Source of the DNA: RGIG464 sp045599585
Lineage (GTDB): Bacteria > Myxococcota_A > Bradymonadia > UBA4248
Length of the DNA: 17,341 bases
Assembly: GCA_045599585.1 (NCBI GenBank)
Contig: JAZRWH010000029.1
Coordinates: 1-17,341, forward strand
Reading direction: 5' to 3'
Below the pieces are notes generated by a model. It saw only the letters and a program-made list of their open reading frames with translations, was not told the DNA's origin and made no database searches. Of the stretch, positions 1 to 6,869 are shown piece after piece. The first letter of the stretch is position 1; each line of letters begins with the position of its first letter. The translations under genes were made by a program, and so were the position numbers.

Positions 1-1
1 T

Positions 2-88
2 TCGTACATCATCGATTATATTGAAGAATGGTCTCAGAAGGGGCGTGCTTACATTAATGCATGTTCTCTACCCAGAGATCGCGTATAG
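2..88 (+). CDS. Possible C-terminal end of a gene entering from the left
   Basis: An open frame without a start runs from base 2 to a TAG at 86-88 and would encode about 28 residues (begins SYIIDYIEEW). The composition is protein-like (alternating hydrophobic, acidic and aromatic residues), but another frame (3-96) is also open to a stop, so the choice is a judgement from composition only. I do not recognise the protein. If real, it converges on the minus-strand gene that ends at 95, with only 6 bases between the two stops and no terminator between them. Confidence 0.25.
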   Translation, partial: SYIIDYIEEWSQKGRAYINACSLPRDRV

Positions 89-94
89 TGTTCG

Positions 95-862
95 TTAAAT
101 CGGGATTCCGAGTTTTTGCGAACTTTTTTGGACGCTAGCAGAGATTTTGAATTTCAGGGTTGAGATCGTCAAACCGTCTTTCATGAGTTTAGCTGTGAAT
201 TTATTGTTGCCGTTTGAAAGTTGAAGGAGTGTGTTACCATCGTATTCGATGATGGTTTCAGCGCCGCTATAATTGAATGTTCTGACCTCGATCGGGGTGA
301 CGTTATTTTCAGTTTTAATTTCGAGAATGAAGTCATTGAAGACGACGCGCGGCGGTAGAAGGATGGAAAAGCGGACGGTTTCGTCTGCTTTGAATCGCGT
401 TGAATCCTTCCAATCGTCCTTGTTGTATCTTTGAACATGGAAGACTTGGTCGGGACTAACTGTGATGCTTTGTGCAGTAGGAGATGCGTAGTAGATTACG
501 TTTTGCGCGAGCTCTTCGAGGAAGCGCATCGTGCGTTGATCGCGAAGACCATAGATGTTGTTATCGGTGGCGATGACATAGAGCATATCGTTCGAAATGA
601 CGGTTTCATCGGATGCACGCGTAATGTTGACGTTTAGCTTGATGTACGATGCGCGCGTTGACTTATGCTTGGGGCGTACGAGCGTTTTGCGCGGATAGGG
701 GTCGAAAGTTGTATAGTTTTTTCTTGTGTCATTCGCTGCATTGTAGGCGGCTGCTTCAACACTGGCATGGGGTGGAAGAAACTCAGGAATGCCGAGGCTT
801 TCGAGGTCGGTCACACGGGCATCACCGGTGTTAAATTCATCCCATTTACCTGCATACACCAT
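95..862 (-). CDS. Unrecognised protein, 5' region replaced by repeats; possibly truncated
   Basis: This encodes about 255 residues if the start is the ATG at 862 (MVYAGKWDEFN). I do not recognise a family. It has no signal peptide or membrane segment and is rich in Asn, Asp, Thr and Lys, with alternating polar/hydrophobic stretches in the C-terminal half (RVVFNDFILEIKTENN, STLKFKISASV) that suggest beta structure. The frame stays open upstream to 1285, but that part is only repeat DNA. The 47-base unit there is duplicated out of frame, so identical DNA is read as two different peptides, which argues strongly against it being protein. No Shine-Dalgarno sequence precedes the ATG at 862, and a repeat begins about 10 bases upstream. 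Either the gene lost its original 5' end and control region to the repeat array and is decaying, or its start is unusual. The C-terminal body looks like genuine coding sequence. Confidence 0.5.
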   Translation of the reverse strand: MVYAGKWDEFNTGDARVTDLESLGIPEFLPPHASVEAAAYNAANDTRKNYTTFDPYPRKTLVRPKHKSTRASYIKLNVNITRASDETVISNDMLYVIATDNNIYGLRDQRTMRFLEELAQNVIYYASPTAQSITVSPDQVFHVQRYNKDDWKDSTRFKADETVRFSILLPPRVVFNDFILEIKTENNVTPIEVRTFNYSGAETIIEYDGNTLLQLSNGNNKFTAKLMKDGLTISTLKFKISASVQKSSQKLGIPI

Positions 863-871
863 TGGTCTGCC

Positions 872-980
872 GCGCGTGCAGCATGTCTGAACGAAGTGAG
901 TTCTGCAAGCGCGACAAAAGAGCGCGGGGATTCCAAAGGGGCGTCCGCGATACGACGCCCCTTTGGGCCGTCCGCAGGAC
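872..980. repeat. Double-hairpin repeat module, copy 1 (degenerate)
   Basis: This starts gcgcgtgcag and ends ccgtccgcaggac, as do the copies at 1138 and 1302. It contains the hairpin ccaaaggggcgtc / gacgcccctttgg (13 bp) and a decayed version of the first stem (gcgcgtgcag pairs with ctgcaagcgc imperfectly). An extra gacaaaagagcg segment is present compared with the 1302 copy. It sits directly upstream of the minus-strand gene start at 862. Confidence 0.75.
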
Positions 981-1123
981 AAACTGAGAATAAGAAAAGT
1001 ATAAAATTCTGTAACGAGCGCAGATTTAAGGCTGTAACCGAAAGGATTGAGGAAGTGGACAAAGAAATGTGTCAAAGGCTGTAACCGAAAGGATTGAGGA
1101 AGTGGACAAAGAAATGTGTCAAA
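981..1123. repeat. Long repeat unit copy 1, with internal 47-bp tandem duplication
   Basis: The unit starts aaactgagaataagaaaagt. Its last part (1030-1076, starting ggctgtaaccgaaaggattg) is repeated immediately at 1077-1123, giving a 47-bp tandem duplication. Apart from this, 981-1076 differs from the copy at 1191 by a single A/G change near the start. Such near-identity points to recent duplication or ongoing gene conversion. Confidence 0.8.
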
Positions 1124-1137
1124 AGCCCTAAAAGAAG

Positions 1138-1190
1138 GCGCGTGCAGCTCATTTGAACGAAGATAGTTCTGCACGGGCCGTCCGCAGGAC
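1138..1190. repeat. Double-hairpin repeat module, copy 2 (second hairpin deleted)
   Basis: This has the same ends as the copies at 872 and 1302 (gcgcgtgcag ... ccgtccgcaggac). The whole second hairpin (the ccaaaggggcgtc stem) is missing, leaving ttctgcac fused to gggccgtccgcagg. The precise loss of a palindrome suggests slippage or excision across the hairpin. Confidence 0.7.
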
Positions 1191-1289
1191 AAACTGAGAA
1201 TGAGAAAAGTATAAAATTCTGTAACGAGCGCAGATTTAAGGCTGTAACCGAAAGGATTGAGGAAGTGGACAAAGAAATGTGTCAAAAGC
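1191..1289. repeat. Long repeat unit copy 2
   Basis: This is nearly identical to 981-1076 (aaactgagaatgagaaaagt ... aatgtgtcaaaagc) without the 47-bp duplication. It lies between double-hairpin modules 2 and 3, so the block alternates hairpin module, long unit, hairpin module, long unit, hairpin module, partial unit. Confidence 0.8.
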
Positions 1290-1301
1290 TCTCAAAAGAA
1301 G

Positions 1302-1424
1302 GCGCGTGCAGCTCATTTGAACGAAGTGAGTTCTGCACGCGCGGGGATTCCAAAGGGGCGTCCGCGTTACGACGCCCCTTTGGGCCGTCCGCAGGACAGA
1401 ATGAGAATAAGAAAAGTATAAAAC
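1302..1424. repeat. Double-hairpin repeat module, copy 3, plus start of a third long unit
   Basis: This is the most complete module. Its first hairpin, gcgcgtgcag / ctgcacgcgc, is a perfect 10-bp stem with ctca/tgag pairing inside. The second hairpin is ccaaaggggcgtc / gacgcccctttgg, a 13-bp stem with an 8-base loop. The module ends at 1397, and a diverged, truncated start of the long unit (agaatgagaataagaaaagt) follows to about 1424, marking the right edge of the array. Confidence 0.75.
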
Positions 1425-1684
1425 TATAAAATTATAGCGAGCGCATTTCGTTACAGTTAATGAAAATTAGTTTGTCGGACAGAATGAAATAGATTGAAAA
1501 TTATTATATGTATAAGAAATTTCGTATCGTTAGCGTTTAATAAATTTTGTTTATAGATATGCAACTTATAATAATTCTCTGTTTATGAACAATGTAAGGG
1601 GCAAAATTTAATGACTGGATTAGTCTTACGCACGTGTAGCGAAGCCGAAGGCAAGCTGTGAGTGTTTTAAGCTAGTGGATAAGC
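1425..1684. other. AT-rich non-coding stretch
   Basis: No convincing gene is seen between the repeat block and the pheT terminator. The stretch is AT-rich with many TATA-like tracts. A 16-codon reading frame at 1611-1661 (+) follows an AAGGGG-like site but has no supporting context, and I do not call it. Confidence 0.6.
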
Positions 1685-1722
1685 AAAAAAAAGCCGCGTA
1701 TTCGCATGGCGAATAGCGGCTT
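1685..1722 (-). terminator. Rho-independent terminator of pheT
   Basis: On the minus strand the hairpin is AAGCCGC TATTCGC cat GCGAATA c GCGGCTT, followed by a run of eight T. The stem is complete except for one bulged C after GCGAATA. It lies about 60 bases past the pheT stop. The GCTAT...ATAcGC core is the same as in the dispersed elements at 4365, 8218 and 11307. Confidence 0.85.
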
Positions 1723-1723
1723 T

Positions 1724-1757
1724 GGCCGGGCGTATCGGCGTTAGCCGATAGCCGGGC
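1724..1757 (-). repeat. Second hairpin behind pheT with the same bulged core
   Basis: The minus strand reads GCCCGGC TATCGGC taac GCCGATA c GCCCGGC. The inner 7-bp stem is perfect. The outer arms pair with one central C-C mismatch, and a single C is bulged after GCCGATA, exactly as in the terminator next to it and in the dispersed elements. It has no T-run of its own, so it may stabilise the 3' end rather than terminate. Confidence 0.6.
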
Positions 1758-1779
1758 TTTAAAAGAGCGAACAAAAGAT

Positions 1780-4287
1780 CTAGCGGAGGGTGGAGCCTAT
1801 GCTGGAGTTGAGTGCATCGACAATTTTGTTGTGAGCGCTGGTGACTTCATCATCCGAGAGGGGGTGGCCTTTTTCGGCATCTGCGGCGTTGGGGTCGCGG
1901 TAGCGGAAAGTGAGCGAGATGCTCTGGAGGCCGGGGAGGATTTGTTTGCCTTTGTAGACATCGAAGATTTGCCAGGATTCGAGCTCAGCGGGGCGATTGG
2001 CCTCAATGACGGTCGCGATGGCAGCGTATGTGACGGTGTCTTTGACGGTGATGGACAAGTCGCGCTGTGAGAAGTGGAAGCGCGGGAGTTGTTTCATGCG
2101 GAAGAGGCCATTGCTGGCTTTGAGAACGTCAGCGAGTTCGATTTCGGCAACAAAGACGGGGCCGGGGACGTCGTAATTTTTGACAACGAGGGGATGAAGC
2201 TCGCCGAAGTGGCCGATGATTTTGCCGTCGACTTTGATGGCAGCCTGGATTCCGTCGTGGAGCCAAGGCACGAGATCAGCTTTTTGGTTGATTTCGGCAC
2301 TGACTTTAATGGCGCTGAGCGCAGAGACCACGGCGCCTTTGAGGTCAAAGACGTCATAGGGACGTGTGGGGGCGAACCAGTTTTTCGCTTCTTCGCCCCA
2401 GAGCATGATGCAGAGGCGTTGAGATTCATCGAGGCAGATGACGTCATTGGGTTTTGCAGCAGCAAAGAAGACTTCGCCAACTTCGAAGAAGGCGCAGGCT
2501 TTTTGCTGGTTAGCGAGGTTCTTTTTGAGTGCGTTGAGCATGGAGGGCACGAGCGATGTACGCATCGTTGAGTGTTCAACGCTCATGGGATTAGCGATCT
2601 TCATGGGGGTGGATTCAGGTGCCTCAGGTTTGAAGCACATTTTTTCGGGATCGGACGGATCCATGAAGGTGTAGTGCATGCATTCGGTGAGGCCCATATC
2701 GACGAGGGCTTCGCGGAGGGCGTGCAGGCGTGCGCGTTCAGCGCGGTCATAAAGATTGGGTTCGCAGGGATAGATCGTCGGATTGAGCGATTTTTCGTAG
2801 AGTCTGTGTGGACATTTCATCGAAACGTCGGGCAAATTGGCGGGGAAGTTGTCGAATCCATAGCCGCGGCAGATTTCTTCGATGATATCGATTTCGCGGG
2901 TGATATCGGAGCGCCAAGTAGGTGCTTTGACCTGAATGGTGTCGGTATCCCAATTGTCCGAAACGAAGCCAATGGGTTCAAGGTAGCGTTTAAGCTCGAG
3001 GCCGGAGAATGCGACGCCGAGGATGGCTTGAACGCGTTGCGTACGGAGCGTGAGGTCTGCAGGTTTGATTTCGGAGACGTATTTGTCGTCGATGGCGACG
3101 AGGTCGCAGGCCGTTGTCTGCTGGAGGAGCCAAACGGCGCGGGCAGCTGCGCGGGCGACGCCATTGGGATCTACGAAACGTTCATAACGGTGGCTTGCTT
3201 CGCTGTGCAAACCGAGGCGTTTGCTCGTTTTGCGGACGCGTGTCGGGTTGAACGTGGCGATTTCGAAGATGATGTTTTTGGACGTTTCGTCGGCTTCAGT
3301 ATCGGCACCGCCCATGACGCCGGCAACGGCAATCGGCTTAGTACCGTCGGTGATGACGATATCGGTGTCATTAAGGTCATATGTTTCGTGATTGATGGCG
3401 AAGAGTTTTTCGTCATTTTTAGCGCGACGAACGGCGATTTTTTTAGCGGCCAGCTTATCAGCATCGAAGACGTGCATCGGGTGACCGAATTCGAAGCAAA
3501 TAAAGTTGGTGATGTCGACGACGTTATTGATCGAGCGGCAGCCGCAAGCTTCGACGGCGCGACGGAGCCATGCGGGGCTTTTGCCAACCGTGACATTGTT
3601 GATGAGAATGCCCATGTATCGCGGGCAGTCGTCGCCTGATTCGATCGAAATAAAGTCGGATTTTGCGATGGTGCTGAGGTCTGCCACCTGGACGTCTTTG
3701 GTTTTGACGTTGAGGGCAGCTGCGAGTTCGCGGGCGACGCCGTAGTGTGAGAGGCAATCACCGCGGTCAGGGGTAAGACCGACTTCGAAGATGTCTGTGT
3801 GGAAAGCTGCAACTGTTTCGGGAACGTCCATATTGAGGACTTCAGCGACAGGGGCGCCCAGTCTGGCGTTATCATTAAGTTTGAGCAAGCTGTCGTGATC
3901 GCTGCCCAGTCCGAGTTCGCGCTCACTGCAAAGCATGCCGTTTGACTGTTCACCGCGAAGTTTAGACGGTTTGATTTTAAAATCGCCGAGTTTGGCGCCG
4001 ATGGGGGCAAAGGGAACGACCCAGCCTTCTTGAATGCCAGGAGCACCGCAGACGACGCGAATCAATTCGCCTGTACCGGCGTCAGCATCGACCAAATGGA
4101 GGTGATCCGAATTCGGATGCTCTTGAATATGTATGAGTTTTGCGACTTTGATGTCGCCGTAGCACGTCGGATCGGGCGTGTGGCCTTCGACTTCAAGACC
4201 GCGTGCTGTAATGCGGGCGGCCGCTTCTGCAGCGGTGATGTCACCCGTTTCAACCATGTTCTGTAACCATTTCCAGCTAATGAGCAT
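1780..4287 (-). CDS. pheT: Phenylalanine--tRNA ligase beta subunit
   Basis: The product is an 835-residue beta chain of the cytoplasmic alpha2-beta2 enzyme that charges tRNA-Phe. It shows the family order: N-terminal MLISWKWLQNMV start, tRNA-binding (EMAP-like) domain at roughly 40-150 with HPNSDHLHLVDAD and SNGMLCSERELGL, B3/B4 editing domain at about 210-390 with PRYMGILI and VDITNFICFEFGHPMHVFDA, B5 domain at about 400-480, a catalytic-like core with SVEHSTMRTSLVPSMLNAL, and a C-terminal anticodon-binding (FDX-ACB) domain from about 740 (PRFHFSQRDLSITV). The length is slightly above the usual 790-810. AGGAT stands about 8 bases before the ATG. It follows pheS after a 160-base gap that holds a structured repeat element, so the two subunits are not tightly coupled as in many bacteria. 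A terminator lies at 1685-1722. Confidence 0.97.
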   Translation of the reverse strand: MLISWKWLQNMVETGDITAAEAAARITARGLEVEGHTPDPTCYGDIKVAKLIHIQEHPNSDHLHLVDADAGTGELIRVVCGAPGIQEGWVVPFAPIGAKLGDFKIKPSKLRGEQSNGMLCSERELGLGSDHDSLLKLNDNARLGAPVAEVLNMDVPETVAAFHTDIFEVGLTPDRGDCLSHYGVARELAAALNVKTKDVQVADLSTIAKSDFISIESGDDCPRYMGILINNVTVGKSPAWLRRAVEACGCRSINNVVDITNFICFEFGHPMHVFDADKLAAKKIAVRRAKNDEKLFAINHETYDLNDTDIVITDGTKPIAVAGVMGGADTEADETSKNIIFEIATFNPTRVRKTSKRLGLHSEASHRYERFVDPNGVARAAARAVWLLQQTTACDLVAIDDKYVSEIKPADLTLRTQRVQAILGVAFSGLELKRYLEPIGFVSDNWDTDTIQVKAPTWRSDITREIDIIEEICRGYGFDNFPANLPDVSMKCPHRLYEKSLNPTIYPCEPNLYDRAERARLHALREALVDMGLTECMHYTFMDPSDPEKMCFKPEAPESTPMKIANPMSVEHSTMRTSLVPSMLNALKKNLANQQKACAFFEVGEVFFAAAKPNDVICLDESQRLCIMLWGEEAKNWFAPTRPYDVFDLKGAVVSALSAIKVSAEINQKADLVPWLHDGIQAAIKVDGKIIGHFGELHPLVVKNYDVPGPVFVAEIELADVLKASNGLFRMKQLPRFHFSQRDLSITVKDTVTYAAIATVIEANRPAELESWQIFDVYKGKQILPGLQSISLTFRYRDPNAADAEKGHPLSDDEVTSAHNKIVDALNSSIGSTLR

Positions 4288-4364
4288 TGTAGATATCCTT
4301 TTATTTATTGTTTGTTTGCGAGCATGTCAGGAACCATCGAATTGACGTTTGGAGATTTTTTTGT

Positions 4365-4420
4365 GGGGGGAAGTTTCCCCCTGAGCGGCTATTTGCAAGC
4401 AAATACGCCGCTACCCCCTC
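4365..4420 (+). repeat. Dispersed structured element, copy A (between pheS and pheT)
   Basis: The layout is G6, aag, ttt, C5, TGAG, then the hairpin GCGGC TATTTGC aa GCAAATA c GCCGC, then ta C5 tc. The G-run can pair with the first C-run (local hairpin) or with the last (outer closing stem). The distal stem has only a 2-base loop. The same ends and the same bulged C occur at 8218, 11307 (inverted) and 13385. It lies in the pheS-pheT spacer, antisense to their transcription. Confidence 0.85.
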
Positions 4421-4447
4421 GTTTGACCAACGCAATGGATAAGTCCA

Positions 4448-5482
4448 TTAGACTTTAAACTGATCGGTGAAACGGCGATCGCTTTCGAAGAAGAGGCGGA
4501 TATCCGTAATGCCGTTAAGAAGCATTGCAACGCGTTCGATGCCGACGCCAAATGCCCAACCACTCCAGACTTCGGGATCGATGTTGCCGGCTTTGAGGAC
4601 ATTTGGATCGATCATACCTGCGCCGAGGATTTCTATCCAACCGCAACCTTTGCACAAACGGCAACCTTTTTGACCGCAGAAGATACAGGCAATATCGACT
4701 TCGACACTGGGTTCAGTGAACGGGAAAAAGCTGGGGCGAAGGCGGATTTTGGTATCTTTGCCGAACAGTGACTGTGCGAAAAGCTGAAGGATGCCACGGA
4801 GGTGTGTCAGGTTGAGACCTTTTTCGATGTGGAGACCTTCAATTTGATGGAAGACGGGGGAGTGCGTGACGTCATCGTCGCGGCGATAGACGGTACCCGG
4901 GGCGATAATGCGAATGGGTGGTTCGTAGTTGAGCATCGTACGTACCTGAACCGGGCTGGTATGGGTACGGAGGAGCGAACCGTTTTCGAGCATGAGGGTA
5001 TCCTGCATGTCGCGAGCGGGGTGATCAGCAGGGAAGTTAAGCGCTTCGAAGTTGAAGAAATCCCATTCCGACTGGGGGCCTTTAGCGATTTCAAAACCCA
5101 TTGAAAGGAAGATGTCTTCAATTTCGCGTTGAGTTTTTTGTAAGATATGCTCGGCACCGCGTGCGGGTGTACGGCCGGGGAGTGAAAGGTCTTCGCGGCG
5201 TGACTTGAGGTCAGCCATAAGTTTGGCTTCCTGCAAATGTTTTTCTGCCTCAGCGAATTTAGCTTCGAGTGCGTCGCGGGCTTCATTAACGAGTGCGCCA
5301 AGTTTAGGTCGTTCGGCGGGGCTTAATTCGCGCATGTGCTGCATATAAGCTTGAATTTCACCTTTTTTGCCGAGATATTTTTTTTGCAGAGCGGTAAGCA
5401 CATTTTCGTCCGAAGCTTCTGTAACAGCTTTAAGGCCGTTATCGAGGAGCTCCTGAAGTTTGGACCAGATAAGATCGGACAT
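4448..5482 (-). CDS. pheS: Phenylalanine--tRNA ligase alpha subunit
   Basis: The product is a 344-residue catalytic chain of phenylalanyl-tRNA synthetase. The N-terminal coiled-coil (about 1-95) starts MSDLIWSKLQELL. Class II motifs follow: HPARDMQDTL near 154-163, RTHTSPVQVR near 172-181, motif 2 near 196-217 (GTVYRRDDDVTHSPVFHQ), FPFTEPSVEVD near 254-264, and motif 3 near 308-320 (GWAFGVGIERVAML). A cysteine cluster at about 266-280 (CIFCGQKGCRLCKGCGW) precedes EILGAGM; this Zn-ribbon-like insertion is found in PheS of several bacterial groups but not in E. coli. I prefer the ATG at 5482 over the in-frame ATG 36 bases upstream because AGGAT lies at the right distance and MSDL fits the family N-terminus. 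It is separated from rplT by a strong terminator, so it probably has its own promoter; only a weak TATAAC at 5589-5594 is visible. Confidence 0.97.
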   Translation of the reverse strand: MSDLIWSKLQELLDNGLKAVTEASDENVLTALQKKYLGKKGEIQAYMQHMRELSPAERPKLGALVNEARDALEAKFAEAEKHLQEAKLMADLKSRREDLSLPGRTPARGAEHILQKTQREIEDIFLSMGFEIAKGPQSEWDFFNFEALNFPADHPARDMQDTLMLENGSLLRTHTSPVQVRTMLNYEPPIRIIAPGTVYRRDDDVTHSPVFHQIEGLHIEKGLNLTHLRGILQLFAQSLFGKDTKIRLRPSFFPFTEPSVEVDIACIFCGQKGCRLCKGCGWIEILGAGMIDPNVLKAGNIDPEVWSGWAFGVGIERVAMLLNGITDIRLFFESDRRFTDQFKV

Positions 5483-5638
5483 GAGATGTATCCTGAGAAA
5501 AGGGCCATTGTTGGCCAAGTTAAAGATAGAATCTAGAGGGAATGGGGCGTGTACGCATAGCGAGCGTAACGTTCACGCGCAAAGGCGTGTTATAAGCCCA
5601 ACGGTGATTTTTAGGTTTAAAAAAGGCGCAAAAATGGG

Positions 5639-5683
5639 AAAAAAAAAGACGCCGAGAGGCGAAAAGCCTGATGGCGTCTTTTT
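5639..5683 (-). terminator. Terminator between rplT and pheS
   Basis: The minus strand reads AAAAAGACGCC, atca, an inner GGC/GCC pair around TTTTC, tctc, then GGCGTCTTTTT continuing into a T-run of nine. The 11-bp outer stem is perfect. It begins about 33 bases past the rplT stop. The plus strand also ends in TTTTT, but no plus-strand gene needs it. It separates the ribosomal protein genes from pheST, unless it is read through or controlled. Confidence 0.88.
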
Positions 5684-5715
5684 AAATTCAGCTACATAGC
5701 AGGGTGGGAGAATAA

Positions 5716-6060
5716 TTAGATCCCTGCGACCTTAACGATAGCTTCGAAGCCTTTAGGATCATGAACGGCGATGTCGGAAAGGACTTTACGGTCGATTTCG
5801 ATGTTCGCTTTCTTGAGGGCTGCGATAAGGGTGCTGTAATTTTTGCCGAGGGCGCGGACAGCGGCGCTAATGCGGGCGATCCAGAGCTGACGGAAGGAAC
5901 GTTTCTTATTGCGACGATCGCGATAAGCATAAACGAGACCGCGAATTACGGTCTGTTTCGCCTGACGGAAACGTTTACGACCACCACGAACACCTTTGGC
6001 GAGTTTAAGCCAACGATTGTGACGCTGACGACGTTTGGTACCAGTTTTTGCTCTTGCCAT
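5716..6060 (-). CDS. rplT: 50S ribosomal protein L20
   Basis: The product has 114 residues, close to the usual 117-119. It binds 23S rRNA early in 50S assembly and in several bacteria represses its own operon through an mRNA structure that mimics rRNA. The sequence is very basic with the family N-terminus MARAKTGTKRRQRHNRWLKL, then AKGVRGGRKRFRQAK, RDRRNKKRSFRQLWI and ARISAAVRALGKNYSTLI. TGAGG lies about 9 bases before the ATG. It follows rpmI after an unusually long 162-base spacer that can fold, and it is closed by the terminator at 5639-5683. infC, usually just upstream of rpmI in other bacteria, is absent here. Confidence 0.97.
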   Translation of the reverse strand: MARAKTGTKRRQRHNRWLKLAKGVRGGRKRFRQAKQTVIRGLVYAYRDRRNKKRSFRQLWIARISAAVRALGKNYSTLIAALKKANIEIDRKVLSDIAVHDPKGFEAIVKVAGI

Positions 6061-6222
6061 TTTAAAGCCTCATTAATAATGAAAGGTCAATGCTGCGGAG
6101 GATGAATTCACTTTAGACCCGGCATTGAATGTTAACCTGCGTCGCGGAGGAAATTTGCAAAGTTTCGCTTAGGCCCCGGGATCGCAGCAAAAAAGAAGTC
6201 TTTGTGTTGTCCTATTCTATAA
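6061..6222 (-). promoter_or_regulatory. Structured rpmI-rplT spacer, candidate L20 control region
   Basis: The 162-base gap is far longer than the usual rpmI-rplT spacing. Transcribed on the minus strand, TGCTGCG (6183-6189) can pair with CGCAGCA (6091-6097), closing a domain of about 90 bases. Inside it, CCCGG and CCGGG can pair as well. The second strand of the long-range helix ends about 30 bases from the rplT start. Known biology: L20 represses translation by binding long-range mRNA helices near rpmI in E. coli. Applying that here is inference. Confidence 0.4.
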
Positions 6223-6420
6223 TTAGATGTAGGGCAGGCAACGTTTGATGCCTTTCACATTCGTCACATCAACTGTGGCCGCTTTGCGAAGACGACGTTT
6301 CTGTTTCGTGGACTTCTTGGTAAGGATATGGGAATGGAATGCGTGATGACGCGAGATCTTCCCAGTACCCGTGACTTTGAAACGCTTCGCAGAGGAGCGT
6401 TTTGTTTTCATCTTAGGCAT
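6223..6420 (-). CDS. rpmI: 50S ribosomal protein L35
   Basis: The product has 65 residues, the normal length. The family start is MPKMKTKRSSAKRFKVTGTG, followed by KISRHHAFHSHILTKKSTKQ and KRRLRKAATVD. It is a small basic component of the large ribosomal subunit. An in-frame ATG 78 bases upstream would add a non-conserved N-terminus that overlaps the tRNA terminator hairpin. The ATG at 6420 is preferred because GGGAG stands 7 bases before it and MPKMKT matches L35. It lies 100 bases after the last tRNA-Val and 162 bases before rplT. Confidence 0.96.
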   Translation of the reverse strand: MPKMKTKRSSAKRFKVTGTGKISRHHAFHSHILTKKSTKQKRRLRKAATVDVTNVKGIKRCLPYI

Positions 6421-6467
6421 TGTTTTTCTCCCTTTTGTGTTGATGCCAGTTGGAACGCGCGTAATAC

Positions 6468-6494
6468 AAAAAAACCCCATTCTCTCGAAAGGGG
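6468..6494 (-). terminator. Terminator or attenuator between tRNA-Val genes and rpmI
   Basis: The minus strand reads CCCC T TTC gaga GAA T GGGG followed by seven T. The stem has one internal T-T mismatch. It lies 26 bases past the last tRNA and 47 bases before the rpmI start. With no clear promoter between it and rpmI, partial read-through from the tRNA promoter is a plausible way to express rpmI-rplT. Confidence 0.65.
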
Positions 6495-6519
6495 CCAATT
6501 TTCATTACGCAAATTTATA

Positions 6520-6591
6520 TAGGCCCTAGCAGATTTGAACTGCTGACCCCCACCGTGTCAAGGTGATGCTCTCCCACTGAGCTAAGAGCCT
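6520..6591 (-). tRNA. tRNA-Val(GAC), third in transcription order
   Basis: A 72-base cloverleaf: acceptor AGGCTCT/AGGGCCT with one G-T wobble, D arm GCTC/GAGC, anticodon loop TTGACAC giving anticodon GAC (valine codons GTC/GTT), T arm AGCAG TTCAAAT CTGCT, discriminator A, and no encoded CCA. It is identical to the two copies upstream. Confidence 0.95.
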
Positions 6592-6633
6592 GAACGCACA
6601 AACGAACCCGCGTGCTCATAACTTTTAATTGAA

Positions 6634-6705
6634 TAGGCCCTAGCAGATTTGAACTGCTGACCCCCACCGTGTCAAGGTGATGCTCTCCCACTGAGCTAAG
6701 AGCCT
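6634..6705 (-). tRNA. tRNA-Val(GAC), second in transcription order
   Basis: Base-for-base identical to the copy at 6520-6591, with the same anticodon GAC and no CCA. A 42-base spacer separates it from that copy and 32 bases from the next. Confidence 0.95.
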
Positions 6706-6737
6706 ATACTAAAAGTTTATTTCGAGAATTTTTTGAA

Positions 6738-6809
6738 TAGGCCCTAGCAGATTTGAACTGCTGACCCCCACCGTGTCAAGGTGATGCTCTCCCACTGAGC
6801 TAAGAGCCT
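6738..6809 (-). tRNA. tRNA-Val(GAC), first in transcription order
   Basis: Identical to the other two copies. It is nearest the promoter at 6870-6898. The spacers between copies are unrelated except for a few bases at the 3' flank (ATTC), so the duplication covers little more than the tRNA body. Confidence 0.95.
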
Positions 6810-6869
6810 AAATTCTCAGCGACCGCTCAACTTCAAGCTCATTCGCTCTCCGTCGTTCGGACGGCGCTG

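Noticed and set aside
872..1424. CRISPR array
   Set aside because: Repeats are long, unequal and alternate between two types. There are no short direct repeats with unique spacers of equal length and no cas genes nearby.
1611..1661. 16-codon plus-strand frame after an AAGGGG-like ribosome site
   Set aside because: It is too short, in AT-rich DNA, and has no promoter, no regulated gene behind it and no leader-peptide codon run.
2572..3639. Long plus-strand open frame (355 codons) opposite pheT
   Set aside because: It lies entirely inside pheT, whose protein matches the family from end to end. The opposite frame is open because of codon bias, has no ribosome site and resembles no protein.
3171..4046. 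Second minus-strand frame of 291 codons inside pheT
   Set aside because: It is a shadow frame rich in Ser, Pro, Ala and Thr, fully overlapped by pheT, with no start context.
5483..5638. T-box or attenuator for pheST
   Set aside because: No T-box specifier or antiterminator sequence and no Phe-rich leader peptide was found before pheS. Only a weak TATAAC and small hairpins are present.
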